This document shows, in pieces, positions 11,013 to 19,123 of a stretch of DNA of 64,000 nt. Where the stretch lies: positions 124,001-188,000 of the forward strand of contig JAXLQP010000007.1 in assembly GCA_046331565.1 (NCBI GenBank), read 5' to 3'. Every line of letters starts with the position of its first letter. The stretch's first letter is position 1. Origin of the DNA: DASRDU01 sp046331565. GTDB taxonomy: Bacteria > Acidobacteriota > Blastocatellia > RBC074. The translations under genes and the position numbers were made by a program. The notes below the pieces were generated by a model that saw only the letters and a list, made by a program, of their open reading frames with translations, was not told the DNA's origin and ran no database searches.

Positions 11013-12155
11013 ATGGCAAGCCGGTATTTTCTGCGCAGGTCTGACCTGTGGTGGATTCAGTATGGGGTGGCCGTGCTGATCAGCGCGCTCGCCCTGAGCG
11101 TGACGCTGTTGATTGACGACCCGACAACTGAGCCGAACACGCTGCTGCTTCTTACCTTTGGCGTCATGCTCAGTTCCTGGTACGGCGGGACAGGGCCGGG
11201 ACTGGTGACGCTGCTGCTGAGCGCACTGACTGGCGCTCACTTCATCTTCCAGCCAATTGGCTCGCTGACTGTTGGAAACGGCAGCGGGGCGTTGCGGATG
11301 ATTGAGTTTGTGGCCGTTTCGTCCGTCATCATCTGGCTCAACGCCGTGCGACGGAACGCGCAGGCCAGGGCTGAAGCAGCACAGGCTGCCGCCGAGGAGG
11401 CGAGCCGCGCCAGAGATGAATTTCTGACAGTGGTCTCTCATGAACTGCGTTCGCCGCTCAATTCAATTCTCGGCTGGGCGCAGGTGCTGCGCAACAGGAC
11501 GCCTGATCCGGCCACCCTGAGTCGCGGGCTGGAAGTGATTGAGCGCAACACACGGGCGCAGTCTGCACTGATTGAAGATTTGCTGGACGTTTCGCGCATC
11601 ATCAGAGGAAAGTTGCGGCTGAATATCAGGGTCGTAGCACTTCCCACTATGATCAGGGACGCGCTTGACACGATCAGGCCAGCGGCTGAAGCCCGGCGGA
11701 TTCAGCTTCAGTTACAGACTGACCAGGCGGTGTGTGAAGTGCCGGGTGATCCTGACCGTTTGCAGCAGATCATCTGGAACCTGCTTTCCAATGCCGTGAA
11801 ATTCACGCCTCCGGACGGGCGCATCGAAGTCAGTCTGGAACAGATGACAGGTGAAGCCTGCATTCGGGTCAGCGACACCGGCTGCGGGATTGCGCCGGAA
11901 TTTCTGCCGCACGTGTTTGAGCGTTTCACGCAGGCTGAGCGGGCGGCTCAGGTGACAGGCGGCGGTCTGGGGCTGGGCCTGGCGATTGTGCGCCACCTGG
12001 TCGAACTGCACGGCGGCACGATCAGGGCCGAAAGCAAAGGCGAAGGACTTGGCGCAGTCTTCACTGTCAGGCTGCCGCTGCTGAATCAGGCTCATCCGCA
12101 GCACAGCCGCGCCGAAGAGCAATCAGCGCTGCTGGCAAAAGGCATGCAACTCTGA
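11013..12155 (+). CDS. Sensor histidine kinase with DUF4118 membrane domain
   Basis: 380 residues. The N-terminal 110 residues hold four hydrophobic helices of the KdpD-like DUF4118 type. A short coiled linker rich in A and R leads to HisKA with the phospho-accepting H143 in VVSHELRSPLNSILG, then a HATPase_c domain with the N-box (DRLQQIIWNLLSNAVKF), G1 (DTGCGIA) and G2 (GGGLGLGLAIV). No response regulator is adjacent. It lies 44 bases after the RND pump and may be co-transcribed, so it could sense envelope or metal stress; the signal is unknown. Confidence 0.88.
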   Translation: MASRYFLRRSDLWWIQYGVAVLISALALSVTLLIDDPTTEPNTLLLLTFGVMLSSWYGGTGPGLVTLLLSALTGAHFIFQPIGSLTVGNGSGALRMIEFVAVSSVIIWLNAVRRNAQARAEAAQAAAEEASRARDEFLTVVSHELRSPLNSILGWAQVLRNRTPDPATLSRGLEVIERNTRAQSALIEDLLDVSRIIRGKLRLNIRVVALPTMIRDALDTIRPAAEARRIQLQLQTDQAVCEVPGDPDRLQQIIWNLLSNAVKFTPPDGRIEVSLEQMTGEACIRVSDTGCGIAPEFLPHVFERFTQAERAAQVTGGGLGLGLAIVRHLVELHGGTIRAESKGEGLGAVFTVRLPLLNQAHPQHSRAEEQSALLAKGMQL

Positions 12156-12191
12156 AGGCACTCGCCTGACAGCGCCACGATCTTTTTTTTC

Positions 12192-12206
12192 ATCCGCCCG
12201 GCGGAT
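12192..12206. promoter_or_regulatory. 15-bp palindrome upstream of tatA
   Basis: ATCCGCC-C-GGCGGAT, a perfect 7-1-7 palindrome preceded by an eight-T run. Its architecture and most bases match the palindrome at 21876-21890 (ATCAGCC-C-GGCTGAT). It could be an operator, or, read leftward or rightward, a hairpin; the role is unproven. Confidence 0.35.
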
Positions 12207-12276
12207 CAACCATCATCACGCTGCGCGCCCGCACGAATCATTACGGACTCGCAGCCACAACATAAAGGAATCATCA

Positions 12277-12462
12277 ATGTTTGAGGGTCTTTTTCAACCA
12301 CTTCACTTACTGGTCGTGCTGGGCATCGTGCTGATTGTCTTCGGCCCGAAAAAGCTGCCGGAACTGGGCAAAGGCCTGGGCGAGGCGATTCGCGGCTTCA
12401 AGAGCGGCATCAGTGAAGATCATTCATCGGCAGACGCCGACAAATCAGCAAAGCAAAAATAA
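12277..12462 (+). CDS. tatA: Sec-independent protein translocase TatA/TatE
   Basis: 61-residue TatA-type protein: one N-terminal transmembrane helix (LHLLVVLGIVLIVFGPKKLP) with the conserved FGPKKLPELGKGLGEAIRGF hinge and amphipathic helix, then a charged tail ending in KSAKQK. It oligomerises with TatC to export folded proteins, which in this window include the Tat-signal IorB-like molybdenum subunit. AAAGGA lies about seven bases before the ATG. No tatB or tatC is in the window. Confidence 0.92.
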   Translation: MFEGLFQPLHLLVVLGIVLIVFGPKKLPELGKGLGEAIRGFKSGISEDHSSADADKSAKQK

Positions 12463-12510
12463 CGCGGCAATGGCGTCGTCCGGCCACTTGCTCTACACTT
12501 TGCCGGAACA

Positions 12511-13302
12511 ATGAACGCACACCGAAAACATTCAACCGAGCGCGGCAGAATCAGCCCGGTCGCGGTCATCATTGTCCTGGCCGTGCTGGCTTTCGGGCTG
12601 TTTGTCTGGCTGCGCCTGCGCGGATCGCGTGCGCCTGTGTCTGAACCGGGCAGCGTGGTAACGACGACGGCGGGCGGTCTGCCTGAAATGCGCAACAAGC
12701 CGCGCCCGCGCTCGGTTGATTTTCAGGGCTGCCCGCCCGAAGGCGACGGCGGCGACGCGGAACTGAATGTGCTGAAAAATCGCACGGATGAGGCCGCGTG
12801 GATTCCGGTGCAGTTTGACGCCATTCTCAATCTGACCTGGCCGCCTGGCGTCGAACGCAAAAACCGCAAAAACTGGTCAGTGGCTGACCGGGCAACGGTC
12901 GCGCGCTACGAAGGCATTCCGGTGTCAGTCGAAGGTTATCTGGCGAGCGCGAAACAGGAAGGGCCGGAATCACCGAACTGTCACGGCGCTGATGCGGAAT
13001 GGCGCGATTATCACATCTGGCTGACCGCCGGGCCGGGCGAAGAACGCAGCCGTTCGATTGTGGTCGAGACGACGCCGCGCGTGCGTGTGAATCACCCGAA
13101 CTGGCGGCTGGCCCTGTTGCAGCAGATTGCCCGCAACCATCAGCGCGTGCGCATCAGCGGCTGGCTGATGCTCGATCCTGAACATCCCGATCAGGTCGGC
13201 AAAACACGCGGCACGATCTGGGAAATCCATCCGATTATGCAGATCGAAGTCGAGCAGCGTGGCCGGTGGATTCCGCTCGACAAACTGACCGAACTGAGCT
13301 GA
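12511..13302 (+). CDS. Membrane-anchored hypothetical protein, 263 aa
   Basis: Single N-terminal anchor (SPVAVIIVLAVLAFGLFVWL, about residues 15-34) and a periplasmic domain of about 215 residues containing VSVEGYLASAKQEGPESPNC, an HxxW-rich stretch and RVRISGWLMLDPEHP followed by GTIWEIHPIMQIEV. The beta-rich pattern with an IsGwlmlD and WEIHPI end suggests an OB-like fold, but I do not recognise a named family. It starts 48 bases after tatA and is followed by a small gene 12 bases downstream, so the three probably form an operon. Confidence 0.75.
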   Translation: MNAHRKHSTERGRISPVAVIIVLAVLAFGLFVWLRLRGSRAPVSEPGSVVTTTAGGLPEMRNKPRPRSVDFQGCPPEGDGGDAELNVLKNRTDEAAWIPVQFDAILNLTWPPGVERKNRKNWSVADRATVARYEGIPVSVEGYLASAKQEGPESPNCHGADAEWRDYHIWLTAGPGEERSRSIVVETTPRVRVNHPNWRLALLQQIARNHQRVRISGWLMLDPEHPDQVGKTRGTIWEIHPIMQIEVEQRGRWIPLDKLTELS

Positions 13303-13314
13303 GAAGGAGCCGCC

Positions 13315-13533
13315 ATGCGTAAAGCCGTTCAGTTGAAAGTCAATCTGTGGGTCGAAGGCGAAGCCGCGCCGAAAGATGATTTCGCCGCGCTCGCCATGCT
13401 GGCCGTGCATGAAATCATCGCTGCCGGACAGTCACTGCATCCTGAACTGAAAATTTCAATCAGGCGCGTGACCGAACATTCATCTGATGATGAAGAGTCT
13501 GACCAGGCAGAAGAGAGCGCCGACAGGTTCTGA
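13315..13533 (+). CDS. Small hypothetical protein, 72 aa
   Basis: Soluble acidic protein (MRKAVQLKVNLWVEGEAAPK at the N-terminus, acidic SSDDEESDQAEESAD tail). Family not recognised. A GAAGGAG Shine-Dalgarno sits six bases before the ATG and the gene begins 12 bases after the stop of the preceding gene, which supports translation as the last member of the tatA operon. Confidence 0.65.
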   Translation: MRKAVQLKVNLWVEGEAAPKDDFAALAMLAVHEIIAAGQSLHPELKISIRRVTEHSSDDEESDQAEESADRF

Positions 13534-13549
13534 CCGCCACGCCCATGGC

Positions 13550-14128
13550 TCAGATGGCGGTCGGCTGTGTCGGGCGACAATTACGCCAGACCAGGCACCA
13601 GAGCCAGATGGCCGTCCCGCCAGTCAGCAGCGCCAGCACAATCCATAATTCATACCGCCGCAAATTTGTCAGGATCAGTTCCAGCGCGTGACCGAACGCA
13701 TATCCGGCCAGGCCGACAGTGAGCGTCCAGACCGCGCCGCTCATCAGATTCAGCAGCAGAAAGCGGCGCGCGGAAAAACCGCTCGCGCCAATGACGAACG
13801 GTGTCGCAATTCGCAATCCCCAGGCGAAGCGAAAGCCCAGGATCAGCCGCAGCCCGTATTTGTCGAGCAGCTTTTGCACTCGTTGCAGGCGCAACTGCCA
13901 CTTCGGGTGGCGGGCCGCCAGGGCGCTGCCCCGGTTACGGCCCAGCAGAAACCAGCCCTGATCGGTGAAAAACGTGGCCAGAAAGCAGGTCAGCATCACG
14001 CCCGGCAGACTCAGGTAACCGCGATGCGCCAGAAACGCGCCAATCAGCAGAAAGGTTTCGCCCTCGAAGATCGTGCCCGCAAACAGAATCGGGTAGCCGT
14101 AATGAATAATGAGCGATTCAAATGACAT
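13550..14128 (-). CDS. DedA/SNARE-associated family membrane protein
   Basis: 192-residue integral membrane protein of the DedA family, members of which are linked to lipid carrier flipping, membrane homeostasis and proton-motive force. It shows the N-terminal GYPILFAGTIFEGETFLLIG segment, the family FRFAWGLRIATPFVIGASG core (an F-x-R-x-x-x-x-x-R pattern) and a C-terminal double helix. The ATG at 14128 overlaps the stop of the preceding DUF421 gene (TGATG), so translation is probably coupled. An in-frame GTG one codon upstream is possible but less likely. Confidence 0.88.
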   Translation of the reverse strand: MSFESLIIHYGYPILFAGTIFEGETFLLIGAFLAHRGYLSLPGVMLTCFLATFFTDQGWFLLGRNRGSALAARHPKWQLRLQRVQKLLDKYGLRLILGFRFAWGLRIATPFVIGASGFSARRFLLLNLMSGAVWTLTVGLAGYAFGHALELILTNLRRYELWIVLALLTGGTAIWLWCLVWRNCRPTQPTAI

Positions 14129-14724
14129 CACTGCTCTCTCCGTTTCAGTTCTGCGAGCTGCTGGCTGAGTTCCTGCAACCGGGCCATGATTTCGGCGTGC
14201 TGTCGTTCGATGACCGGCGGGGTGCGGCCCTGAATGTAAAACGTGCCGCCCGGTTCCAGCACGCAGCGTTCGATTTCGCTGAGTCGCGTAAACCCCTGCC
14301 GGTGCGCCACCGTCAGCAGTTCTGATTCGGTCAGCAGTTCGCTCGCCAGCGCCTTGTGCCTGACCTTGCCCTCTTCAATCAGCGCGGTCGGTTCGCCTTC
14401 GATCAACTGATCGAGCCGCCGGTGTCTGAACAGAAAGCGCACCACCAGATAATTGGCCGCGAGCAGCGTGAATGCGCCAATCAGCCCGCCCGTCACCGAA
14501 TTGTCTTCGCCAATGATCGCGTTCTGAACGGTGTTCGAGAGCGACAGCAGCACAACCAGGTCGAACGGATTAAGCTGCGCCAGTTCGCGCTTGCCGAACA
14601 CGCGCAGCGCGACGACCAGAAAAATATAAACGATCACCGGGCGCAGCATCTTTTCAGCGACCGGCAGCGAGAGCCGGAACATGTCGTGAGTCAGGGGATT
14701 GATCCATTCAAACAGATGAATCAT
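14128..14724 (-). CDS. DUF421 domain-containing membrane protein (YetF-like)
   Basis: 198-residue protein with three N-terminal helices and the DUF421 signature RVFGKRELAQLNPFDLVVLL and AIIGEDNSV, then a cytoplasmic domain with LIEGEPTALIEEGKVRH. A C-terminal coiled segment (ARLQELSQQLAELKRREQ) follows. YetF-type proteins are envelope-associated, with no firm biochemical role. Start at ATG 14724 is fixed by an AGGAGGAAC Shine-Dalgarno. A sigma-54-like site lies 30 bases upstream. It is coupled to the DedA gene. Confidence 0.88.
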   Translation of the reverse strand: MIHLFEWINPLTHDMFRLSLPVAEKMLRPVIVYIFLVVALRVFGKRELAQLNPFDLVVLLSLSNTVQNAIIGEDNSVTGGLIGAFTLLAANYLVVRFLFRHRRLDQLIEGEPTALIEEGKVRHKALASELLTESELLTVAHRQGFTRLSEIERCVLEPGGTFYIQGRTPPVIERQHAEIMARLQELSQQLAELKRREQ

Positions 14725-14753
14725 GGTGTTGTTCCTCCTTGCAGGTTTGTGAG

Positions 14754-14768
14754 GCAATTCGCTGACCA
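14754..14768 (-). promoter_or_regulatory. Weaker sigma-54-like site before DUF421-DedA
   Basis: On the minus strand TGGTCAGCGAATTGC keeps the GG and GC ten bases apart and the TTGC, but lacks the CAC after TGG. The predicted start would leave an 18-base leader containing the Shine-Dalgarno. Weaker than the sites at 5600, 21673 and 21996. Confidence 0.35.
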
Positions 14769-14845
14769 GACCGCCGGGAACGGCCACTGTGATTGAAAAC
14801 CGATCCGCGTCAGGATGAGCAAAGTCATAACCGGAGGGTGATGCT

Positions 14846-15436
14846 ATGCGCGTGATGAAAGTCAGCCGGGTCAACCGGCGCGAAACGGCCCGCAAACTGC
14901 TGCATGTCGAACTGGAAAAACTGCCGCTCGAAGAACGCCTCATCGTTGAGCGCTTCATCAGTCGCGGGCGCATCGCGCGCGACGTTGTGCGTGAGTTTGA
15001 CGAACAACTGACCTTTGGCGAACGCCTGGCTGATCGCATTGCCTCGTTTGGCGGAAGCTGGACTTTTATTCTGATCTTCATCGCGGTGCTGGTGGTCTGG
15101 ATGATCTTCAATGCGCTGGCCCGTCACGCCTTTGATCCGTATCCTTACATTCTGCTCAATCTGGTGCTGTCGTGTCTGGCTGCGTTGCAGGCGCCGGTGA
15201 TTATGATGAGCCAGAATCGCGCGGCTGAAAAAGACCGGATGCAGGCGCAGAACGATTATGAAGTGAATGTCAAAGCCGAGCTGGAAATTATGCAACTGCA
15301 CGAAAAGATCAATGAACTGCGCGAACACGACTGGGTGGCGCTGGTCGAAATGCAGCGGCAGCAGCTTGAACTGCTCGAACGCATGCTGATTGACGGGCGC
15401 TGTCGTTCGGGCCTGCCTGACCCCGCTGAGGACTGA
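14846..15436 (+). CDS. DUF1003 domain-containing membrane protein
   Basis: 196-residue protein with the DUF1003 pattern: GERLADRIASFGGSWTFILI, a first helix ending VVWMIFNAL, FDPYPYILLNLVLSCLAALQ and APVIMMSQNRAAEKDRMQAQ. The conserved MMSQNRxxxxDR stretch closes the second helix; the N-terminal part is basic and the C-terminus forms a coiled coil. The function of DUF1003 is not established. GGAGG lies nine bases before the ATG. It is divergent from DUF421 and followed by a related two-helix gene. Confidence 0.88.
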   Translation: MRVMKVSRVNRRETARKLLHVELEKLPLEERLIVERFISRGRIARDVVREFDEQLTFGERLADRIASFGGSWTFILIFIAVLVVWMIFNALARHAFDPYPYILLNLVLSCLAALQAPVIMMSQNRAAEKDRMQAQNDYEVNVKAELEIMQLHEKINELREHDWVALVEMQRQQLELLERMLIDGRCRSGLPDPAED

Positions 15437-15549
15437 ACTGTTGCCCAGGCCGCCGGTCAGGGCCGATTGCATTCGCGGTTCGTCCTGGCTAAGTTCAGGC
15501 CTGCCGTGGCGGCGATTGCCTGGCCGGTAGTCAGATCAAACGGATTGTC

Positions 15550-15981
15550 ATGAACGAATACTTTCGCAAGTTTGCTGAGAAAATCTCGGAAATCACCGGT
15601 TCATCGTGGACGTTTGTGGTGTTTCTGCTGGTTCTGGTGGTCTGGTTCGCGGCGGGTTATGCGCTGCATTTTCCTGAGCGGTGGCAGACCATCTTTGACA
15701 ACACCAGCAGCATTCTCTTTCTGCTGCTGCTCCTGCTGATGCAGAGCACGCAGAACCGCGACAGCCGGGTGCTGCATCTCAAGCTTGATGAACTGCTGCG
15801 CGCCGTCGAAGGCGCGCGCAAAGGCATGGTGCAGCTTGAAAACCTGGCCGACGAAGACCTCGAAAAACTCGCGGTCGAGTTCGAGCGCCTGCAACGCGAA
15901 CACATCAAAGCTGACGGCATCAGCAGCAGCGACGAATCGGCCAGTGCCGCTGATGAAGCGCAAACACCGCAAAGCAACTAA
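15550..15981 (+). CDS. Low-affinity iron permease family protein
   Basis: 143 residues with two helices (TFVVFLLVLVVWFAAGY and SILFLLLLLLMQSTQNRDSR) matching the low-affinity Fe/Cu permease family (PF04120), including the conserved MQSTQNRDxxxLxLKLDELLR. In bacteria transport by this family is unproven, and its architecture resembles DUF1003 with which it is neighboured here. The C-terminal tail is acidic and Ser-rich. Confidence 0.85.
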   Translation: MNEYFRKFAEKISEITGSSWTFVVFLLVLVVWFAAGYALHFPERWQTIFDNTSSILFLLLLLLMQSTQNRDSRVLHLKLDELLRAVEGARKGMVQLENLADEDLEKLAVEFERLQREHIKADGISSSDESASAADEAQTPQSN

Positions 15982-16081
15982 GCAAAGACGAAGGGACGCA
16001 GAAAAAATCCTGCCACAGACCGCCGCGCCGTCCCTGACAAATCCTTCCCGCGTCCCCTGGTTGTGAAATCAGATCGTCCGG

Positions 16082-16405
16082 TTACTTCTGTTTAGCGATG
16101 ATCTTGTCGGCGATCTTTTTGTAGGTGGCTTCGGGAATGATCTTTTTCGAGACGAGTTCATTCTTGGCCTTGTAGGGGCGGCCCTTGATGATCTTGTCTG
16201 CATAAGCATCACCAATGCCGGTCAGCGTCATCAGTTGTTCTTTGGTGGCCGAGTTCAGATCAATCAGGTTTTGCTGGCTGGTGGCTTCAGGCGCTTTTTT
16301 CTGCGGAGCTTTGGAATCGGCTTTCTTCTGTGCCGGGGCCATGACGGCCAGGCACAGCGCCAGCGCCATCAGCAGCGCGAGATTGATCAGGGTAGTTTTT
16401 TTCAT
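16082..16405 (-). CDS. Exported ComEA-like helix-hairpin-helix protein
   Basis: 107 residues: signal peptide (LINLALLMALALCLAVMAPA), a Lys/Ala-rich linker and a ComEA-type helix-hairpin-helix pair (NLIDLNSATKEQLMTLTGIG, then ADKIIKGRPYKAKNELVSKK). HhH domains bind DNA non-specifically; in competent bacteria ComEA binds incoming DNA. No other competence gene is present, so DNA binding in the periplasm is possible but unproven. The C-terminus is very basic. Confidence 0.85.
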   Translation of the reverse strand: MKKTTLINLALLMALALCLAVMAPAQKKADSKAPQKKAPEATSQQNLIDLNSATKEQLMTLTGIGDAYADKIIKGRPYKAKNELVSKKIIPEATYKKIADKIIAKQK

Positions 16406-16509
16406 GGTCTTTTCCTTTCGGTCAAAGGGGGTGGTTGATGTTGGTACTGCGGTAGTGAATGCGACAGCAATGTACGACAGAAAGAGTGCAGGGGACAGCC
16501 GCGCCTGAC

Positions 16510-17952
16510 TTATCGCAGCGATCTGCCAACGGCCTGTTCAAGCTGCCACAGGCTGTTCTGGTAATCGGCGCGAGCCTGATTGTAAGCCGTGATCGCCTGA
16601 TTATAAGAACGCTGCGCGTCGAGCAGTTCGAGCAGGCTCGACGCGCCTTCCCTGAAACTGAAGGCGGCGATGCTGCGCAGCTTGTCCATCTGCGTCAGGT
16701 TTTGCGAATTATAAAGTTCCAGCGTGCGCCGCGCCGTCAGATATGACTGATAAGCTTTTTCGACATCGGTGACGGTCTGCGTTTCGGCCTGACGCAACTG
16801 CGCTTCGGCGGATTTTTGCAGGGCTTCGGCCTGCGTGATTTCAGCCAGATGATTGTTGTGCACAAACAGCGGAACCGAGACGACCGCGCCCACGCTGCTG
16901 TCTGAACCGACGTGCTGATATTCGACGCCGACCGAAAGATCGCGGGTGCGCTGCGCGCGGGCGAGCGAAACGGCATATCCGGCGGCATCAAGCAGGTGAC
17001 GCGCGGCCTGCACATCGGGCCGCTCACTGAGCGCAGTCTGACGCAGTTCAGCCAGCGACAGACTGACCGGCTGAGTATTGAAAGTGCTGATGATTTCGAG
17101 CGGCGCAAGCCGCAGCGAATCGGGCCACTGCTGATCCGGACTGTTGCCGCGACTGAGCGCGGCCTTCTCGAATTTCACTTCACTCTCTGCGCTGACGGCT
17201 GCGACTTCTGCGGCGACCTGATCGGGTTTTGCGCCGAGCAGGTTCAGCACATCGCGCGCGGCCTGTTCATAACTGGTGCGCGCCTGCAACACGGCCTGCT
17301 GGTATTGCAGCAGCCCGGCCCTGATGCGAAAGATTTCAACGCCTGCCAGATCGCCGTTCTCAACTCTGACTTCGGTCAGCTTTGCTGTCTGTTCGTACTG
17401 CTGTTCGGTGGCTTCAGCGAGCAGCAGATTTTCGCGGGCGAGCGTGGCTGCCGTGAACGCCTGGCGCAACTGAAAAAGCTGTGTGCGCACGGCGTCGAGC
17501 ATCTGCGCTTCAGCGGCTTTGAGTTGCGCGTCGGCCTGTTCGGTGCGCAGTTCGCGTTTGCCGCCGCGTTCGATGGTCTTGTCCACGCGCACGGTGTAAG
17601 TCGAAGCCGCCGCCTGATTCGGATCGGTGTGCGCGAGGTTGTGCAGGAAGTTGCCGTTGAGCGCAAGCTGTTCAGCGCCGATGGTCAGCACCGGATTGGG
17701 TTTGTACCCGGCAATGAGTCGCGCCGCGCGACTGGCGTCAATCTGATAGCGCGCCGCCAGCAGCGTCAGGTTGCGTTGCAGCAGCAGTTGTTCGGCGGCT
17801 TCAAGCGTCAGGCGGCGCGGAATCGCCTGCGCCTTAACCGGCGGCGTCACCGTCTGTGCTGAAACATTGGGCGCAGACAGCCACAGCAAAATCAGCAGCG
17901 AAAATGTTCCGGTGTGATTTCTGAATTCGCGCATTACTTCTCTGGCGCGCAT
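16510..17952 (-). CDS. TolC/CzcC-family outer-membrane efflux protein
   Basis: 480 residues with a signal peptide (FSLLILLWLSAPNVSAQ) and two homologous halves of the outer-membrane factor family, each rich in A, Q, E and L for the periplasmic alpha-barrel; the repeat GEAEIxxFRI... is seen as DLAGVEIFRIRAGLLQYQQA and GASSLLELLDAQRSYNQAIT. Start at ATG 17952 is set by AGGAG eight bases upstream. It follows the split-MprF genes by 31 bases. As the CzcBA operon at 6465-10968 lacks such a protein, this is its likely partner; that link is inferred. Confidence 0.9.
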   Translation of the reverse strand: MRAREVMREFRNHTGTFSLLILLWLSAPNVSAQTVTPPVKAQAIPRRLTLEAAEQLLLQRNLTLLAARYQIDASRAARLIAGYKPNPVLTIGAEQLALNGNFLHNLAHTDPNQAAASTYTVRVDKTIERGGKRELRTEQADAQLKAAEAQMLDAVRTQLFQLRQAFTAATLARENLLLAEATEQQYEQTAKLTEVRVENGDLAGVEIFRIRAGLLQYQQAVLQARTSYEQAARDVLNLLGAKPDQVAAEVAAVSAESEVKFEKAALSRGNSPDQQWPDSLRLAPLEIISTFNTQPVSLSLAELRQTALSERPDVQAARHLLDAAGYAVSLARAQRTRDLSVGVEYQHVGSDSSVGAVVSVPLFVHNNHLAEITQAEALQKSAEAQLRQAETQTVTDVEKAYQSYLTARRTLELYNSQNLTQMDKLRSIAAFSFREGASSLLELLDAQRSYNQAITAYNQARADYQNSLWQLEQAVGRSLR

Positions 17953-17983
17953 GCTCAACTCTCCTGAACTCTGAAAGAAAAAT

Positions 17984-19075
17984 TCATCGCGTCATCGCGG
18001 CGCTGATCTCCTGTCTGATCGAATGCAGCGTCATCCCGCTGCGCGCCAGCGCGACAAATCCGGCCAGCAGCAGCGGCACTGTCAGCAGCACAAAGACAAC
18101 CAGCGAAAAACCCGTCGCCAGTGCCTTGTCCACGCCAAACAGCGTCAGCCCGATGACCGTGAAAAACTGATACGAACCGGCATTGCCCGGCGCGCTCGGA
18201 ATCGCCGTACTCAGATGCACGATCAGAAACACAATCACTCCGACCTGAAACGGCACGCGCAGCCCGTACCCGATCATCACCATCCAGAACGCCAGCATTT
18301 GCAGGCCGAGGAACGCGAGCGAAAGCAGAAATGACCAGTAAAAACCGGGCGTGCGCCTCATCCGGCCCAGGTGATGGCTGATGCGTTCGAGCATCAGCAT
18401 CAGTGAACGCCAGGGCCGCCATTGCATCAGCCGCGAAGACTGCGGCGCTGAGGTTGATTTTCTGAAAGCCAGCACGATGAACAGTACTGTCGTCATCAGC
18501 ATCAGCAGCCCGAACGTCTGCGCCGTTGCGCGCAGGCTGCCAGGCAGCGGAATGAAGCAGGCTGCCGCAGCAATGCCGATGGTCATCCACAAGCCGTCAA
18601 AGAGCCGTTCGATAATCATCGAAGGCACAATGGTCATCATCGTCGCGCCCATTCGTCGCGCAGCCAGGTAAGCGCGCACCAGTTCGCCCGCGCGCATCGG
18701 CAGCACTTCGTTGACGAACAGGCCGGTATAGACGACCTGCGTTGATTGCAGCGTGGAAATTTCACCGGCAGGTTTGAGCAGCAGCTTCCAGCGCCAGCCC
18801 TGGCAGGTATAGCTCAGCACGTCGCACAACATCCCGGCCACGATCCACCACCAGTTGACGTGCCGCAACTGCGCGGCGAGTTGTGCCGGATGAACATCGT
18901 GCAGCACCCAGATCAGCCCGGCCAGCGCAAACAGATAACCGATGAGCGAATGCGAAGCGCGCAGCGGCGGTTGCGAGCCGATCTCAGCCGCGCCGCTCTG
19001 AGCCGTGTCAGGCGCGCCGAAGCTGCCCGCGTGCGTCAGGCTCCATTCGCTTTCAGCATTCATCCGCTGATCCAT
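17984..19075 (-). CDS. Lysyl-phosphatidylglycerol flippase-like membrane protein (UPF0104)
   Basis: 363 residues with about eight membrane helices and the signatures of the MprF N-terminal flippase domain (lysylphosphatidylglycerol synthetase TM region): GWRWKLLLKP, NEVLPMRAGELVRAYLAARR, IERLFDGLWM and the C-terminal AIPSAPGNAGSYQFF. It would translocate aminoacyl-phospholipids across the inner membrane. The N-terminal 40 residues are unstructured. It lies 48 bases after the DUF2156 synthase gene, giving the two halves of MprF as separate genes. Confidence 0.88.
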   Translation of the reverse strand: MDQRMNAESEWSLTHAGSFGAPDTAQSGAAEIGSQPPLRASHSLIGYLFALAGLIWVLHDVHPAQLAAQLRHVNWWWIVAGMLCDVLSYTCQGWRWKLLLKPAGEISTLQSTQVVYTGLFVNEVLPMRAGELVRAYLAARRMGATMMTIVPSMIIERLFDGLWMTIGIAAAACFIPLPGSLRATAQTFGLLMLMTTVLFIVLAFRKSTSAPQSSRLMQWRPWRSLMLMLERISHHLGRMRRTPGFYWSFLLSLAFLGLQMLAFWMVMIGYGLRVPFQVGVIVFLIVHLSTAIPSAPGNAGSYQFFTVIGLTLFGVDKALATGFSLVVFVLLTVPLLLAGFVALARSGMTLHSIRQEISAAMTR

Positions 19076-19083
19076 CGTTTGTA

Positions 19084-19114
19084 TTCATTCGTGAAAATTC
19101 GTGTTCATTCGTGG
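19084..19114. repeat. Single arm of an iterated-motif repeat, 'attcgtg' type
   Basis: A 31-base stretch of three ATTCGTG-like units that is nearly identical to the right arm at 32173-32203 and to 28022-28047. No partner arm is visible here because coding DNA flanks it. Confidence 0.6.
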
Positions 19115-19123
19115 CCGCTTTTC

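Noticed and set aside
12132..12147. Sigma-54-like TGGCAAAAGGCATGCA in the end of the DUF4118 kinase gene
   Set aside because: GG and GC spacing is right, but TTGC is ATGC and the CAC is missing; it lies in coding DNA 130 bases before tatA.
14128..15111. A longer 327-residue form of the DUF421 protein
   Set aside because: The extra N-terminus is Ser/Arg-rich noise opposite the DUF1003 gene; ATG 14724 with AGGAGGAAC is the real start.
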